From Bacteroidales bacterium (GTDB lineage Bacteria > Bacteroidota > Bacteroidia > Bacteroidales > WCHB1-69), in contig JAEERB010000097.1 of assembly GCA_016285615.1 (NCBI GenBank), positions 1 to 9,031 of the forward strand: a DNA stretch of 9,031 nucleotides, in the 5' to 3' direction. Below the pieces are notes generated by a model, which worked only from the letters and a program-made list of their open reading frames with translations, had not been told where the DNA came from and ran no database searches. The position numbers and the translations under genes are program-made. This document shows positions 1 through 6,737 of the stretch, piece by piece (within the stretch, counting starts at the first letter, position 1; the number at the start of each line of letters is the position of its first letter).

Positions 1-249
1 AGTTTTTTCTTTCGTCACAATACTCTTCACCTCTACGCCTTCCACGCGCCCCAGTTTGCCTGTGAGCGTATTGAGGGTATTCATCTCCGCCTCAACGACT
101 AGGGAAATAAAAGAAATGGAACGCTGTGGCACGGGTACACCCTGCCTGGCAATAATAATATCAGCGAAAGAGGAAATCAGCCGGTTCACTTCCGGCACAT
201 GACTACGGTCATAGACCACAATGGCAATTATGCCTAAACGCTTCTCCAT
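1..249 (-). CDS. TM1266-like iron-only hydrogenase system regulator (3' end beyond window)
   Basis: 83 codons read without a stop from ATG at 249 down to base 1, so the C-terminus lies just outside; the family is about 80 residues long, so little is missing. The translation starts MEKRLGIIAIVVYDR, followed by a helix region (VPEVNRLISSFADII), then IARQGVPVPQRSISFISLVVEAE, then LNTLTGKLGRVEGVEVKS. This strand-helix-strand plan with the IxARxGxP and TGKLGxxxGVxVK blocks is characteristic of the small ACT/NikR-C-like proteins named after Thermotoga TM1266. These sit beside [FeFe]-hydrogenase maturation genes (hydE/hydF/hydG) and are presumed, not proven, to regulate them. I infer a cytosolic regulator or ligand-binding protein and expect hydrogenase maturation genes further left, outside the window. 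It is divergent from the TPR operon. Recognised by memory of the family, not by a search. Confidence 0.85.
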   Translation of the reverse strand, partial: MEKRLGIIAIVVYDRSHVPEVNRLISSFADIIIARQGVPVPQRSISFISLVVEAEMNTLNTLTGKLGRVEGVEVKSIVTKEKT

Positions 250-324
250 CAGTATATTACTTTTGGGTTAGGAAAGAATTTTTATTCGCACTTCAAAACC
301 GATAAATCCGTTTTTCAGTGACCG

Positions 325-353
325 CAAAGATAGACAATTTTCAAATATGCCAA
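325..353 (-). promoter_or_regulatory. Candidate sigma-AB-type promoter for the TM1266-like gene
   Basis: Read on the minus strand, bases 332-325 are TATCTTTG, an exact match to the Bacteroidetes -7 consensus TAnnTTTG. A TTG lies at 353-351 with an 18-bp spacer, slightly shorter than the usual 19-21. Transcription would start roughly 70 bp ahead of the ATG at 249. Confidence 0.5.
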
Positions 354-375
354 CTCAAAAAAAATTGTATTTTTG
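346..375 (+). promoter_or_regulatory. Candidate sigma-AB-type promoter for the TPR/GWxTD operon
   Basis: Bases 368-375 read TATTTTTG, an exact TAnnTTTG match. A TATG at 346-349 is a one-mismatch -33 box (consensus TTTG) with an 18-bp spacer. The predicted start would leave a leader of about 90 nt before the ATG at 473. Its upstream box overlaps that of the divergent promoter. Confidence 0.5.
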
Positions 376-472
376 CAACGAAATATTATTATAGGGTAAA
401 AAAGAATAAAAATAGGCCGCCCTTTAAATTTTTGAAGACGAATGCGGTCTTTTTCATAAACAAGTAGCACCA

Positions 473-1657
473 ATGAAACGAATCATCACTTTTTGCCTGC
501 TATGCATGATAAGCCTGACCGTCATGGGTCAGAAAGCCTCTTTAAACAAGGCTTACAATGCTTATTATGAGAAGAATTTCGTCAAAGCCAAAGAGGCCGT
601 TGACCTGTGCATAGCTGACGAGAAGTTGACGGCCAAGCCCACCACATGGCTCTACAAAGGCAACATTTACTTCTACTTGGCCAGCGAAGAGTACAACAAG
701 CATCAGCAAGACAAAGGCTATCAGGTGCAATTTCCCGATGCCGCTATCGAGTCGTACGACGCCTTTAAGAAAGCAGCTGCCATGAGTCGCAATGTGGAGG
801 CCTTCGAGATGCTCTCGCCCAGCGACGGCATCGCCAACCTGTACATCCTGCTCTTTGTACGTGGCGTTGACTACCTAATCGCCAACGACTTCAACAACGC
901 CAAGAGCACCTTGGAGAAATCCATCGACGGCTACGAAAGCAAGACGCCACCTCATCCGCTGAACGGCGAGCTTTACTACTATTACGCATACACTTTGGAG
1001 ATGCTTAACCAGCCCGAAGCCGCCCGCACGCAGTACGAGAAAGCCATCCACGACGGTTCCACCAATGCCAATGTATATTTGCGCTTGATAGAGAGTTACA
1101 AAAAGGACGAGAACAAAGCCAAAGTGAAAGAACTGATTGAACAAGGCCGAAAAGTGCTCCCCGACGATCCGAACCTGATGGTGGCCGAAGCCGACTACTA
1201 CTACTGGATTGGCGACAACAAAGCTGGCGACGCCGTGCTCAACAGCCTGCCTGCATCGGTGTACAACAACCCCGAAGCTGCCGTCAACATCGCCAACTTC
1301 CACATCAAGAAAAAGGAGTACAATAAAGCCGAAGCGCTGTTGAAAAAGGCACTGCTCTCCTATCCCGGCAACTACACCATCAGCTACAATTTGGGCGTAT
1401 GCTGCTACTACCTCTCCGAAGAGATGTACCTCAAAGCCAACGAGATGGAAGTAGCTGGCAAAAACAAAGACGCCTATCCCATCAAGGTGCAGGCCGAAAA
1501 CTACGCCCGCGAAGCCGAACGCCACTTCACTGTAGCGCTGAAGCAATCGCCCGATGACCTGAACGTACTCTACACCTTACGCGCCATCTACAAACGCCTG
1601 GAATCACCCGAATACGATAAGATTGAAAAGAAAATACAAACACTTGAAAATAAATAA
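473..1657 (+). CDS. Secreted tetratricopeptide repeat protein, first of a tandem pair
   Basis: 394 residues. The N-terminus (MKRIITFCLLCMISLTVMGQ) is a Sec signal peptide with predicted cleavage before Gln20, the pattern typical of Bacteroidetes signal-peptidase I substrates; there is no lipobox Cys. The mature protein is a helical repeat solenoid. An N-terminal block at 25-105 contains KAKEAVDLCI and WLYKGNIYFYLA. TPR-like helix pairs follow at about 165-198, 199-232, 267-300 and 301-375. The last is interrupted by a charged insert (about 316-345) before HFTVALKQSPDD. No catalytic motif is visible, so a scaffold or interaction role in the periplasm is inferred. It opens a four-gene operon, 26 bp ahead of its paralogue. 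The ATG is preceded by an A-rich stretch without a clear Shine-Dalgarno, normal for this phylum. Specific partners unknown. Confidence 0.88.
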   Translation: MKRIITFCLLCMISLTVMGQKASLNKAYNAYYEKNFVKAKEAVDLCIADEKLTAKPTTWLYKGNIYFYLASEEYNKHQQDKGYQVQFPDAAIESYDAFKKAAAMSRNVEAFEMLSPSDGIANLYILLFVRGVDYLIANDFNNAKSTLEKSIDGYESKTPPHPLNGELYYYYAYTLEMLNQPEAARTQYEKAIHDGSTNANVYLRLIESYKKDENKAKVKELIEQGRKVLPDDPNLMVAEADYYYWIGDNKAGDAVLNSLPASVYNNPEAAVNIANFHIKKKEYNKAEALLKKALLSYPGNYTISYNLGVCCYYLSEEMYLKANEMEVAGKNKDAYPIKVQAENYAREAERHFTVALKQSPDDLNVLYTLRAIYKRLESPEYDKIEKKIQTLENK

Positions 1658-1683
1658 ATTATCATAACCAAAAGATTAGAAAA

Positions 1684-2877
1684 ATGAAAAAGCTTATTTT
1701 ACTCGCCTTCTTAGGCATCATGACCGGAACCCTGTTTGCACAATCCTGCATCAACGACGTTTCCATGTACTTAATCAACGGTCAGGTGGGCAAAGCCAGA
1801 AAGACCATTGACGAATGTCTGCCAGGCAACGAGAACAGCGCTATGGTATGGCTCTATAGAGGCAATGTTTATCTGAGAACCTACGATAACGAAGTGGAAC
1901 GCAGCAAGAAAGACCCCAACTTCGTGAAGAAATATCCCGATGCAGTATGGACCGCATACGAGAGCTTCTTGAAAGCCGTTAGCATCGACCCAAAAGTAAA
2001 ACCGTCGGGCAACCTGCTTGACCCCATCACGGGACAGATCCTGTGCGGTGGCCAGCTGTACGCCATGGGCGAGACGGCCATGAAGAAAAACAAGACTGAA
2101 GATGCTTACAAGTACTTCAATGCCGCTGCCAAGTGCTTCAGACTGGACAAACAGAACCCCAACCTCAAGTCGGACCTCGGTTTGATCTACGCCAACCTTG
2201 CCAGTCTGGCCCGTTCAATGAACGACCAAGAAGGTTACAAGAAGGCTCTTGTGGACGGTGCCAACGTAGGTGCTGACATTCCTGAAATCTACACCTGGCT
2301 CTACGATGTTTACAAAAACGAGAAAGACACCGTTAACTGCGGCAAAATCATCGCCAAAGGCAAAGCCAACGTGCCCGCCCAATATGCGGCCGACATCTAC
2401 GCCACCGAATTGGACTACTTTGCCATGATTGGTCAGATTGACGAGCTGAACGCCGCTTGCGACAAGTTGGGTGAACAATATGCCAACCAGCCCGCCGTAC
2501 TGAACATGATTGCCGGCTACCTGAACAACAGCGGCCAATTTGAAAAAGCAGAGGTGTTCATCAACAAAGGTCTGGAGCAGGCTCCCAACGATTTCGACCT
2601 GAACCAACAGATGGGCTACCGCTACTTCTACGAAGCCCTCAAATACCAGACTTTGATTGAGGAAGCTCAGAAAAACAGAGAATGGGACAAGATGAAAGAA
2701 CTGCGCGAGACAGAAACCGCTATCGCAGAGAAGGCTCACGAATGGGTTGAAAAAGCTTACAACATCAATCCTGAAGACCGCCAGAACAACATCATGTTCC
2801 AACAGCTGAAAGTTAAATTGCGCAAGGAAGTTCCCGCCGAACTGAAAGCCAAAGTTGAGTCTTACCAACAGAAATAA
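1684..2877 (+). CDS. Secreted tetratricopeptide repeat protein, second of a tandem pair
   Basis: 397 residues, nearly the same length as its upstream neighbour and clearly paralogous. KARKTIDECL, WLYRGNVYLRTY and KKYPDAVWTAYESFLKAV (about 37-99) align with KAKEAVDLCI, WLYKGNIYFYLA and QFPDAAIESYDAFKKAA of that protein. Both also have a long polar helical insert (here about 318-348) before the final repeat (AHEWVEKAYNINPEDR). The signal peptide MKKLILLAFLGIMTGTLFAQ is predicted to be cut before Gln20. TPR-like helix pairs are seen at about 125-160, 161-195, 198-230, 268-303 and 304-365. No enzyme motif is visible; a periplasmic scaffold is inferred. The stop is separated from the next ATG by only 2 bp, pointing to translational coupling with the GWxTD gene. 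A divergent tandem duplication is the simplest explanation of the pair. Confidence 0.88.
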   Translation: MKKLILLAFLGIMTGTLFAQSCINDVSMYLINGQVGKARKTIDECLPGNENSAMVWLYRGNVYLRTYDNEVERSKKDPNFVKKYPDAVWTAYESFLKAVSIDPKVKPSGNLLDPITGQILCGGQLYAMGETAMKKNKTEDAYKYFNAAAKCFRLDKQNPNLKSDLGLIYANLASLARSMNDQEGYKKALVDGANVGADIPEIYTWLYDVYKNEKDTVNCGKIIAKGKANVPAQYAADIYATELDYFAMIGQIDELNAACDKLGEQYANQPAVLNMIAGYLNNSGQFEKAEVFINKGLEQAPNDFDLNQQMGYRYFYEALKYQTLIEEAQKNREWDKMKELRETETAIAEKAHEWVEKAYNINPEDRQNNIMFQQLKVKLRKEVPAELKAKVESYQQK

Positions 2878-2879
2878 CT

Positions 2880-4349
2880 ATGCGAAAACTATGGGTACTG
2901 CTCCTATTCATCACCCTCGCGGTTTATGGATACGGACAGAAGCTGAATGCGCTGCTAAGTTATAACACCTACTGCACCGACCAACTGGAGCCCTACATCG
3001 AATTTACATTCCTGATTGACGGGCAATCGGTGAAGTACGTGGCAAATGAAAACGGCAAATACCAAGCTGGTGTCAAAATCGACATCAGCTTGGAGCGTAA
3101 AGATACTATCGTCAAGAAACTGGACTTTCTGTTGCTCAGCGACGAGTTTGAGGACAGCGTACGGACAGAGAAGCCCGATTTTGCCGACAAGCAGAACATT
3201 CTGATACCCAATGGCGAATATTTCATCCGCTTTGTTGTCAAGGATACCAACAGCGATGTCAAGCCATTCCTCTATTTGGACCATGTGGTCATCGACTTCC
3301 CGACCGAACGTGTCAGCATGTCGGACGTGGTGCTGCTCAACAAGCTGATGCCACAAGAAGACGACAATAATGTCTTCAACAAATACGGTTTCTGCATGAT
3401 ACCGCTATTCCACAACTATGTGCCCGAAGATATTATAGCGTTGCCATTCTACACGGAGATTTACAACACAGAAAAGATCCTTGGCTATGACAACTCTTTC
3501 ATTGTACGTTCGTACATTGAGAACACCTCCAACCGCCGCCTGGCCAGTCCGCAGCTCATCAGCGAAAAGATGCTGAAGACGGCGCCAGTCAGCATTTTCC
3601 TCCACCAGTTCAATGTCTATAATCTGCCATCCGGCAACTATAACCTGGTGTTGGAAGTGATGGACAGGGATTCGAACAACCTGCTGACCGCCAAGACATT
3701 CTTCCAGCGCAGCAATCCGCGCATGAAACTCAACATCGATGCGTATAACAACACCGATGTGGACAACACTTTTGTAAGTCAAATTACCGACTTGAAGACC
3801 ATGCAAGACTACATCGGCAGTCTCTACCCCATTGCCAATGCCGTTGAGCAGGACTTCTTCGTAACCCGTATGAAGACCATCCCCTTGGATAAGTTACAGC
3901 GCTTCTTCTACTCCTTCTGGCTCACACGCAACCCCAGCGATCCCGAAGGAGAATGGGAAAAATACAAAGCCAAAGTGGATTATGTGCAAAAGGCTTACGG
4001 CAGCAAGCAAGTCAAAGGATTCCGCACCGACCGCGGACGCGTCTATCTGCAATACGGCCCACCCAACCAAATCACCGAAGCGCCCTACGACCCACAATCG
4101 TACCCTTACGAAATCTGGCACTACTATAACATGGGCGAACAGAACAATGTGCGCTTTGTATTCTACAACCCCGACCTCATATCCAACGATTACGAACTCT
4201 TACACTCCGATGCCCTGGGCGAGCCCAAAGACACAAGCTGGCAGTTGAAACTGACCAAACGGTTGAACATTCAATACGACCCGGATATCAAGAAACCTGA
4301 CAGTTACTGGGGCGGCAGTTTGGACGAAGACTGGCTTTTCGGAAGATAA
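2880..4349 (+). CDS. Secreted GWxTD-domain protein
   Basis: 489 residues with a signal peptide (MRKLWVLLLFITLAVYGYGQ, cleavage predicted before Gln20). Residues 20-280 are beta-rich and hold segments such as NGEYFIRFVVKDT (111-123) and LPSGNYNLVLEVMDRDSNN (249-267), resembling Ig-like or FN3-like folds. Residues about 335-450 match the GWxTD domain: RFFYSFWLTRNPSDPEGEW (341-359), the signature GFRTD (380-384, Phe replacing the usual Trp), DRGRVYLQYGPPN (384-396), YPYEIWHYY (408-416), VRFVFYNPD (424-432) and YELLHSDALGE (438-448). The C-terminal tail is aromatic and acidic (YWGGSLDEDWLFGR). GWxTD proteins are common in Bacteroidetes, and their biochemical role is not established as far as I know. 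It sits between two secreted TPR proteins and a membrane sugar transferase with gaps of 2 and 6 bp, so it probably acts with them at the envelope. Confidence 0.88.
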   Translation: MRKLWVLLLFITLAVYGYGQKLNALLSYNTYCTDQLEPYIEFTFLIDGQSVKYVANENGKYQAGVKIDISLERKDTIVKKLDFLLLSDEFEDSVRTEKPDFADKQNILIPNGEYFIRFVVKDTNSDVKPFLYLDHVVIDFPTERVSMSDVVLLNKLMPQEDDNNVFNKYGFCMIPLFHNYVPEDIIALPFYTEIYNTEKILGYDNSFIVRSYIENTSNRRLASPQLISEKMLKTAPVSIFLHQFNVYNLPSGNYNLVLEVMDRDSNNLLTAKTFFQRSNPRMKLNIDAYNNTDVDNTFVSQITDLKTMQDYIGSLYPIANAVEQDFFVTRMKTIPLDKLQRFFYSFWLTRNPSDPEGEWEKYKAKVDYVQKAYGSKQVKGFRTDRGRVYLQYGPPNQITEAPYDPQSYPYEIWHYYNMGEQNNVRFVFYNPDLISNDYELLHSDALGEPKDTSWQLKLTKRLNIQYDPDIKKPDSYWGGSLDEDWLFGR

Positions 4350-4355
4350 CAAGCT

Positions 4356-4958
4356 ATGAAAAGATTCTTAGATGTCATCCTATCGGTGTTGGTGCTGATT
4401 ATCCTATCGCCGCTATTTATCATCATTGCCATCATCATAACCTGCGAATCGCGCGGTGGTGTCATCTATTCACAGACGCGCGTCGGACGTTACAACAAGG
4501 ATTTCAAGCTCCTGAAATTCAGAACCATGTACACAGGTTCCGACCAGAAAGGGCTCATCACGGTGGGCGAGCACGACGCACGCATTACCCCATTCGGCTA
4601 TTTTTTGCGCAAATCTAAAATGGACGAGTTTCCGCAACTGCTCAACATCATCAAGGGCGACATGAGCATTGTAGGACCGCGCCCTGAAGTACGCCACTAT
4701 GTGGACATGTACACAGAAGAACAGTTGAAGGTACTGTCGGTACGGCCCGGCTTGACCGACTTCGCCTCACTGGTCTACATTGACGAAAACAAACTTCTTG
4801 AGAACCAAGAAGATCCGGAGGAGTTCTACATCAAAGAGATGATGCCCCGCAAGTTAGAGCTCAACCTGAAATACATTGAACAGCAATCGGTTAAGACCGA
4901 TGCCATTTTAATTTTCAAAACATTAAAGGCGATTGTTAGCGGGAAAAGATTGGTTTAA
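4356..4958 (+). CDS. Small monotopic phosphoglycosyl transferase (bacterial sugar transferase, PglC-like)
   Basis: 200 residues, the size of the minimal PglC-type catalytic unit, without the four-helix N-terminal extension of WbaP/WcaJ proteins. Residues 1-30 form the hydrophobic re-entrant helix with a Ser-Pro at 18-19 (LSPLF). RVGRYNKDFKLLKFRTM (42-58) is the conserved cytosolic motif. Asp90-Glu91 in KMDEFPQLLNIIKGDMS is the expected catalytic dyad, followed by IVGPRPE (105-111) and RPGLTD (130-135). The family transfers a phospho-sugar from a UDP-sugar onto undecaprenyl phosphate on the inner face of the inner membrane, starting a capsule, O-antigen or protein glycan. The specific sugar cannot be read from sequence. 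It is the last operon gene, 6 bp after the GWxTD gene, and no glycosyltransferases or flippase follow. It therefore looks detached from a classical polysaccharide cluster, which makes its pairing with secreted proteins notable. Confidence 0.93.
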   Translation: MKRFLDVILSVLVLIILSPLFIIIAIIITCESRGGVIYSQTRVGRYNKDFKLLKFRTMYTGSDQKGLITVGEHDARITPFGYFLRKSKMDEFPQLLNIIKGDMSIVGPRPEVRHYVDMYTEEQLKVLSVRPGLTDFASLVYIDENKLLENQEDPEEFYIKEMMPRKLELNLKYIEQQSVKTDAILIFKTLKAIVSGKRLV

Positions 4959-4990
4959 AAGGAGAATTCAGAATTCAAAAGGATTCCGCT

Positions 4991-5019
4991 GCGGTGCCTT
5001 CGACAGGCTCAGTGACCGC
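4991..5019. repeat. REP-like palindromic element, copy 1 (TTCGACAGGCTCAG core)
   Basis: GCGGT at 4991-4995 pairs with ACCGC at 5015-5019, and GCC at 4996-4998 can pair with GGC at 5006-5008. The core TTCGACAGGCTCAGTGACC recurs, in variants and both orientations, at 6576-6652. The element lies in the 142-bp gap between the convergent sugar transferase and DUF1016 genes. It could act as a transcription boundary, but no T-run follows on either strand. I see no gene in this gap. Confidence 0.7.
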
Positions 5020-5036
5020 TTGTGGGATAGAAAACA

Positions 5037-5061
5037 GAGAGCAAAGAGCAAAGAACAAAGG
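5037..5061. repeat. Short purine-rich 7-bp tandem repeat
   Basis: After GAGA, the units GCAAAGA, GCAAAGA and ACAAAGG follow one another at 5041-5061. It adjoins the REP-like element in the same intergenic gap. A related small duplication, GAATTCAGAATTC, lies just after the sugar-transferase stop. No function is evident. Confidence 0.6.
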
Positions 5062-5100
5062 AAGATATAACCTTTGAAAATTAATCATTGACAATACTTA

Positions 5101-6288
5101 TCAGAAGAGTTTTTCATTTCGCATGTTTTCCAAAAGATATTGGCGAATCTCGTCTTCTGAGGGTAGTTCCAACTGGTATTTACTGACAAAAAGATTTTGC
5201 GAAAGCCCTTCAATAGCATAACGCACCGTAGTTTCTCCGTAATCAGCACAAAGAAGCAACCCGATGGGAAGATTGTCATCTGATTGCATCACTTCGTGAC
5301 GATAATAGTTCAAATACATATTCAATTGTGAGGCATATTCATGACGAAATCTATCAATTTTAAGGTCAACAATTACATGACATTTTAGTATGCGGTGATA
5401 GAAAATCAGGTCTGCCTTAAAATAGTCTCTATCAATAAGTATGCGTCGTTGGCGGGCTTCAAAACAAAAACCACGTCCCATTTCCAACAGGAAGGTTTGT
5501 ATGTTATCAAGAATAGAGGTCTCTAATTTCGTCTCGGTATAAACGTTCTGAGTTTGAAGGTCAAGAAATTCCAAAGTGACTGGATTATGTAGTATATCCC
5601 GAGGTGCGAGTCCATAGGCAGTTTCTGTTATATGGCGCTGCAGAGCCATTTTGTCTTTTGAGACACCCATTCTCTCGTAATATAACGAGGAAACTTGTCT
5701 GTCAAGTTCTTTTATTGTCCAACACCCGTGTATAGCTTCCTGTTCATAAAAAGCACGTTTAAGGTCATTCTTAATATTTGACAAATATATGAGATGAGAA
5801 GCCGATAGACGATTAAAAAGTTTATTGGGTGTCGTTTGCCACATTTCACAATTTGTGACAGGCAACGTATCGCCCGTATCTTCCTTTATATCAACTTTTT
5901 CAAAAATGGCGGTCGTCAACCGCCATTTTTGCATAGTGGATTGCGAAAGAAATAAGGGAACCGTCTTCTTTAAGTAAAGCTCAATTTCCGCACCTAATTG
6001 AGGGTAGACTTTATATAATTGTCTATATTCGCGTAACCTTCTGGGTTCCATTCCACGGCAATTCAACCGTTTGGACAACGCGTTAATCAGGTTTGCTCCA
6101 TATTGCGCCCTATCCTTGCCATGCTGCTCATATTCAACAATATAAAATCCAACTAACCAATTGCGAGCAGTTAGCGACAGGTTGACTGCATGTGCTGCCA
6201 CCCCTTGTAAAACTTGTTGTGCATCTGAAATATGCTGCACAAGTATGTCCAAATCAGAAGAAGTGTGTAAATCAATATTTCTATCCAC
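5101..6288 (-). CDS. YhcG/DUF1016 family PD-(D/E)XK nuclease-domain protein
   Basis: 395 residues, close to the usual family length. The N-terminal DUF1016 helical domain spans about 15-165: a coiled segment, then NWLVGFYIVEYEQHGKDRAQ, then LINALSKRL and the RRLREYRQLYKVYPQL stretch. A middle region (165-215) includes SHLIYLSNIKNDLKRAFYEQEAI. The C-terminal nuclease-like domain (about 235-375) has NPVTLEFLDL, FLLEMGRGFCFEARQRRI, YFKADLIFYHRILKCHVIVDLKI and YASQLNMYLNYY. Asp293 and Asp308-Leu-Lys310 fit the D...(D/E)xK active site. The start must be GTG at 6288: an in-frame TGA lies only two codons upstream and the next Met is residue 80. No good Shine-Dalgarno is present. The family is widespread and horizontally mobile; a nucleic-acid processing or defence role is suspected, not shown. 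It is convergent with the sugar-transferase operon and more AT-rich than it. Confidence 0.9.
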   Translation of the reverse strand: MDRNIDLHTSSDLDILVQHISDAQQVLQGVAAHAVNLSLTARNWLVGFYIVEYEQHGKDRAQYGANLINALSKRLNCRGMEPRRLREYRQLYKVYPQLGAEIELYLKKTVPLFLSQSTMQKWRLTTAIFEKVDIKEDTGDTLPVTNCEMWQTTPNKLFNRLSASHLIYLSNIKNDLKRAFYEQEAIHGCWTIKELDRQVSSLYYERMGVSKDKMALQRHITETAYGLAPRDILHNPVTLEFLDLQTQNVYTETKLETSILDNIQTFLLEMGRGFCFEARQRRILIDRDYFKADLIFYHRILKCHVIVDLKIDRFRHEYASQLNMYLNYYRHEVMQSDDNLPIGLLLCADYGETTVRYAIEGLSQNLFVSKYQLELPSEDEIRQYLLENMRNEKLF

Positions 6289-6328
6289 CTTTTTTCAATT
6301 CTTTGTTGTTGTAACATTGATTAGGCCA

Positions 6329-6359
6329 CAAATTTATAACAACAATTTTAGAAACACAA
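6329..6359 (-). promoter_or_regulatory. Candidate promoter of the DUF1016 gene
   Basis: On the minus strand, bases 6336-6329 read TAAATTTG, an exact TAnnTTTG match. TTG lies at 6359-6357 with a 20-bp spacer, within the Bacteroidetes norm. It would give a leader of about 30-35 nt before the GTG at 6288. Confidence 0.55.
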
Positions 6360-6364
6360 CACCT

Positions 6365-6540
6365 AAAACAATGATAATTCATTTATTTTCAATAGGATAA
6401 AACGCATTTTTCAAACCCTAAAACGACATTTTTGAAGGACAAAATCGGTTTACCCTTACAAACGTGCGATATAGGGGTTTGATTTTTGTAAAGTGGGAAA
6501 TGGATATTTGGAAGAAAAAAGCAAAATTATGGGATTTCTT
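6365..6540. other. Intergenic AT-rich stretch without a gene
   Basis: Part of the 449-bp gap between the two minus-strand nuclease-like genes. It holds a near direct repeat (AAAACGCATTTTTCAAA at 6399-6415 and AAAACGACATTTTTGAA at 6420-6436). It also holds a widely spaced 8-bp inverted pair (TCAAACCC at 6411-6418, GGGTTTGA at 6475-6482). I see no convincing coding sequence and no exact promoter pair here. Confidence 0.45.
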
Positions 6541-6569
6541 CGGCTGCGTCGCAGCCTTGAAGTGACAAG

Positions 6570-6596
6570 CGGTGCCTTCGACAAGCTCAGGCACCG
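6570..6596. repeat. REP-like palindromic element, copy 2
   Basis: CGGTGCCT at 6570-6577 pairs perfectly with AGGCACCG at 6589-6596 (8-bp stem, 11-nt loop). The loop and flanks hold the core TTCGACAAGCTCAG shared with 4991-5019. Confidence 0.75.
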
Positions 6597-6621
6597 AACG
6601 GACAGGCTCAGACACTGACGC

Positions 6622-6662
6622 GGTGGTTTCGGTCACTGAGCTTGTCGAAGTGCGAAACCACC
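6622..6662. repeat. REP-like palindromic element, inverted copy in a long hairpin
   Basis: GGTGGTTTCG at 6622-6631 pairs with CGAAACCACC at 6653-6662, a perfect 10-bp stem. The 21-nt interior contains the element core in reverse orientation (CTGAGCTTGTCGAAG) and can form an additional CACT/AGTG pairing or a CTT/AAG stem. Confidence 0.75.
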
Positions 6663-6678
6663 ACCGCCGTCATTCCGA

Positions 6679-6693
6679 GCACGCGCAGCGTGC
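6679..6693. repeat. Small perfect hairpin in the CATTCCGAGC-type repeat
   Basis: GCACGC and GCGTGC form a 6-bp stem around GCA. It is flanked by CATTCCGAGC and GGGATCCCC, resembling a common Bacteroidetes intergenic repeat. Confidence 0.6.
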
Positions 6694-6737
6694 AAGGGAT
6701 CCCCATATGGAGAAAACTTCACAATCTTTGTAGGTAA

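Larger units (their letters stand above)
6541..6705. repeat. Composite REP-like repeat block
   Basis: A dense run of palindromes between two genes. In order: hairpin GGCTGC-GTC-GCAGCC (6542-6556); element copy 2 with TTCGACAAGCTCAG (6570-6596); a partial copy ACAGGCTCAGACACTGAC (6602-6619); an inverted copy GTCACTGAGCTTGTCGAAG in a long stem (6622-6662); and CATTCCGAGC with hairpin GCACGC-GCA-GCGTGC followed by GGGATCCCC (6671-6704). Elements of this look are scattered through many Bacteroidetes genomes. Being non-coding and locally multicopy, it is best called an intergenic repeat cluster. Confidence 0.75.

Noticed and set aside
875..1546. 223-aa minus-strand ORF inside the first TPR gene
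   Set aside because: Val/Phe/Gly-rich shadow of a well-supported gene in the opposite strand, caused by its codon use.
2215..2868. 217-aa minus-strand ORF inside the second TPR gene
   Set aside because: Same type of opposite-strand shadow; no recognisable domain, and the plus-strand gene is clear.
6522..6529. TAATTTTG -7-like box on the minus strand
   Set aside because: No matching -33 box upstream and no gene directly downstream that needs it.
6418..6636. 72-aa minus-strand ORF containing SVPELVEGT
   Set aside because: It is a translation through the REP-like repeat block and AT-rich spacer; the peptide comes from the repeat core, not a gene.
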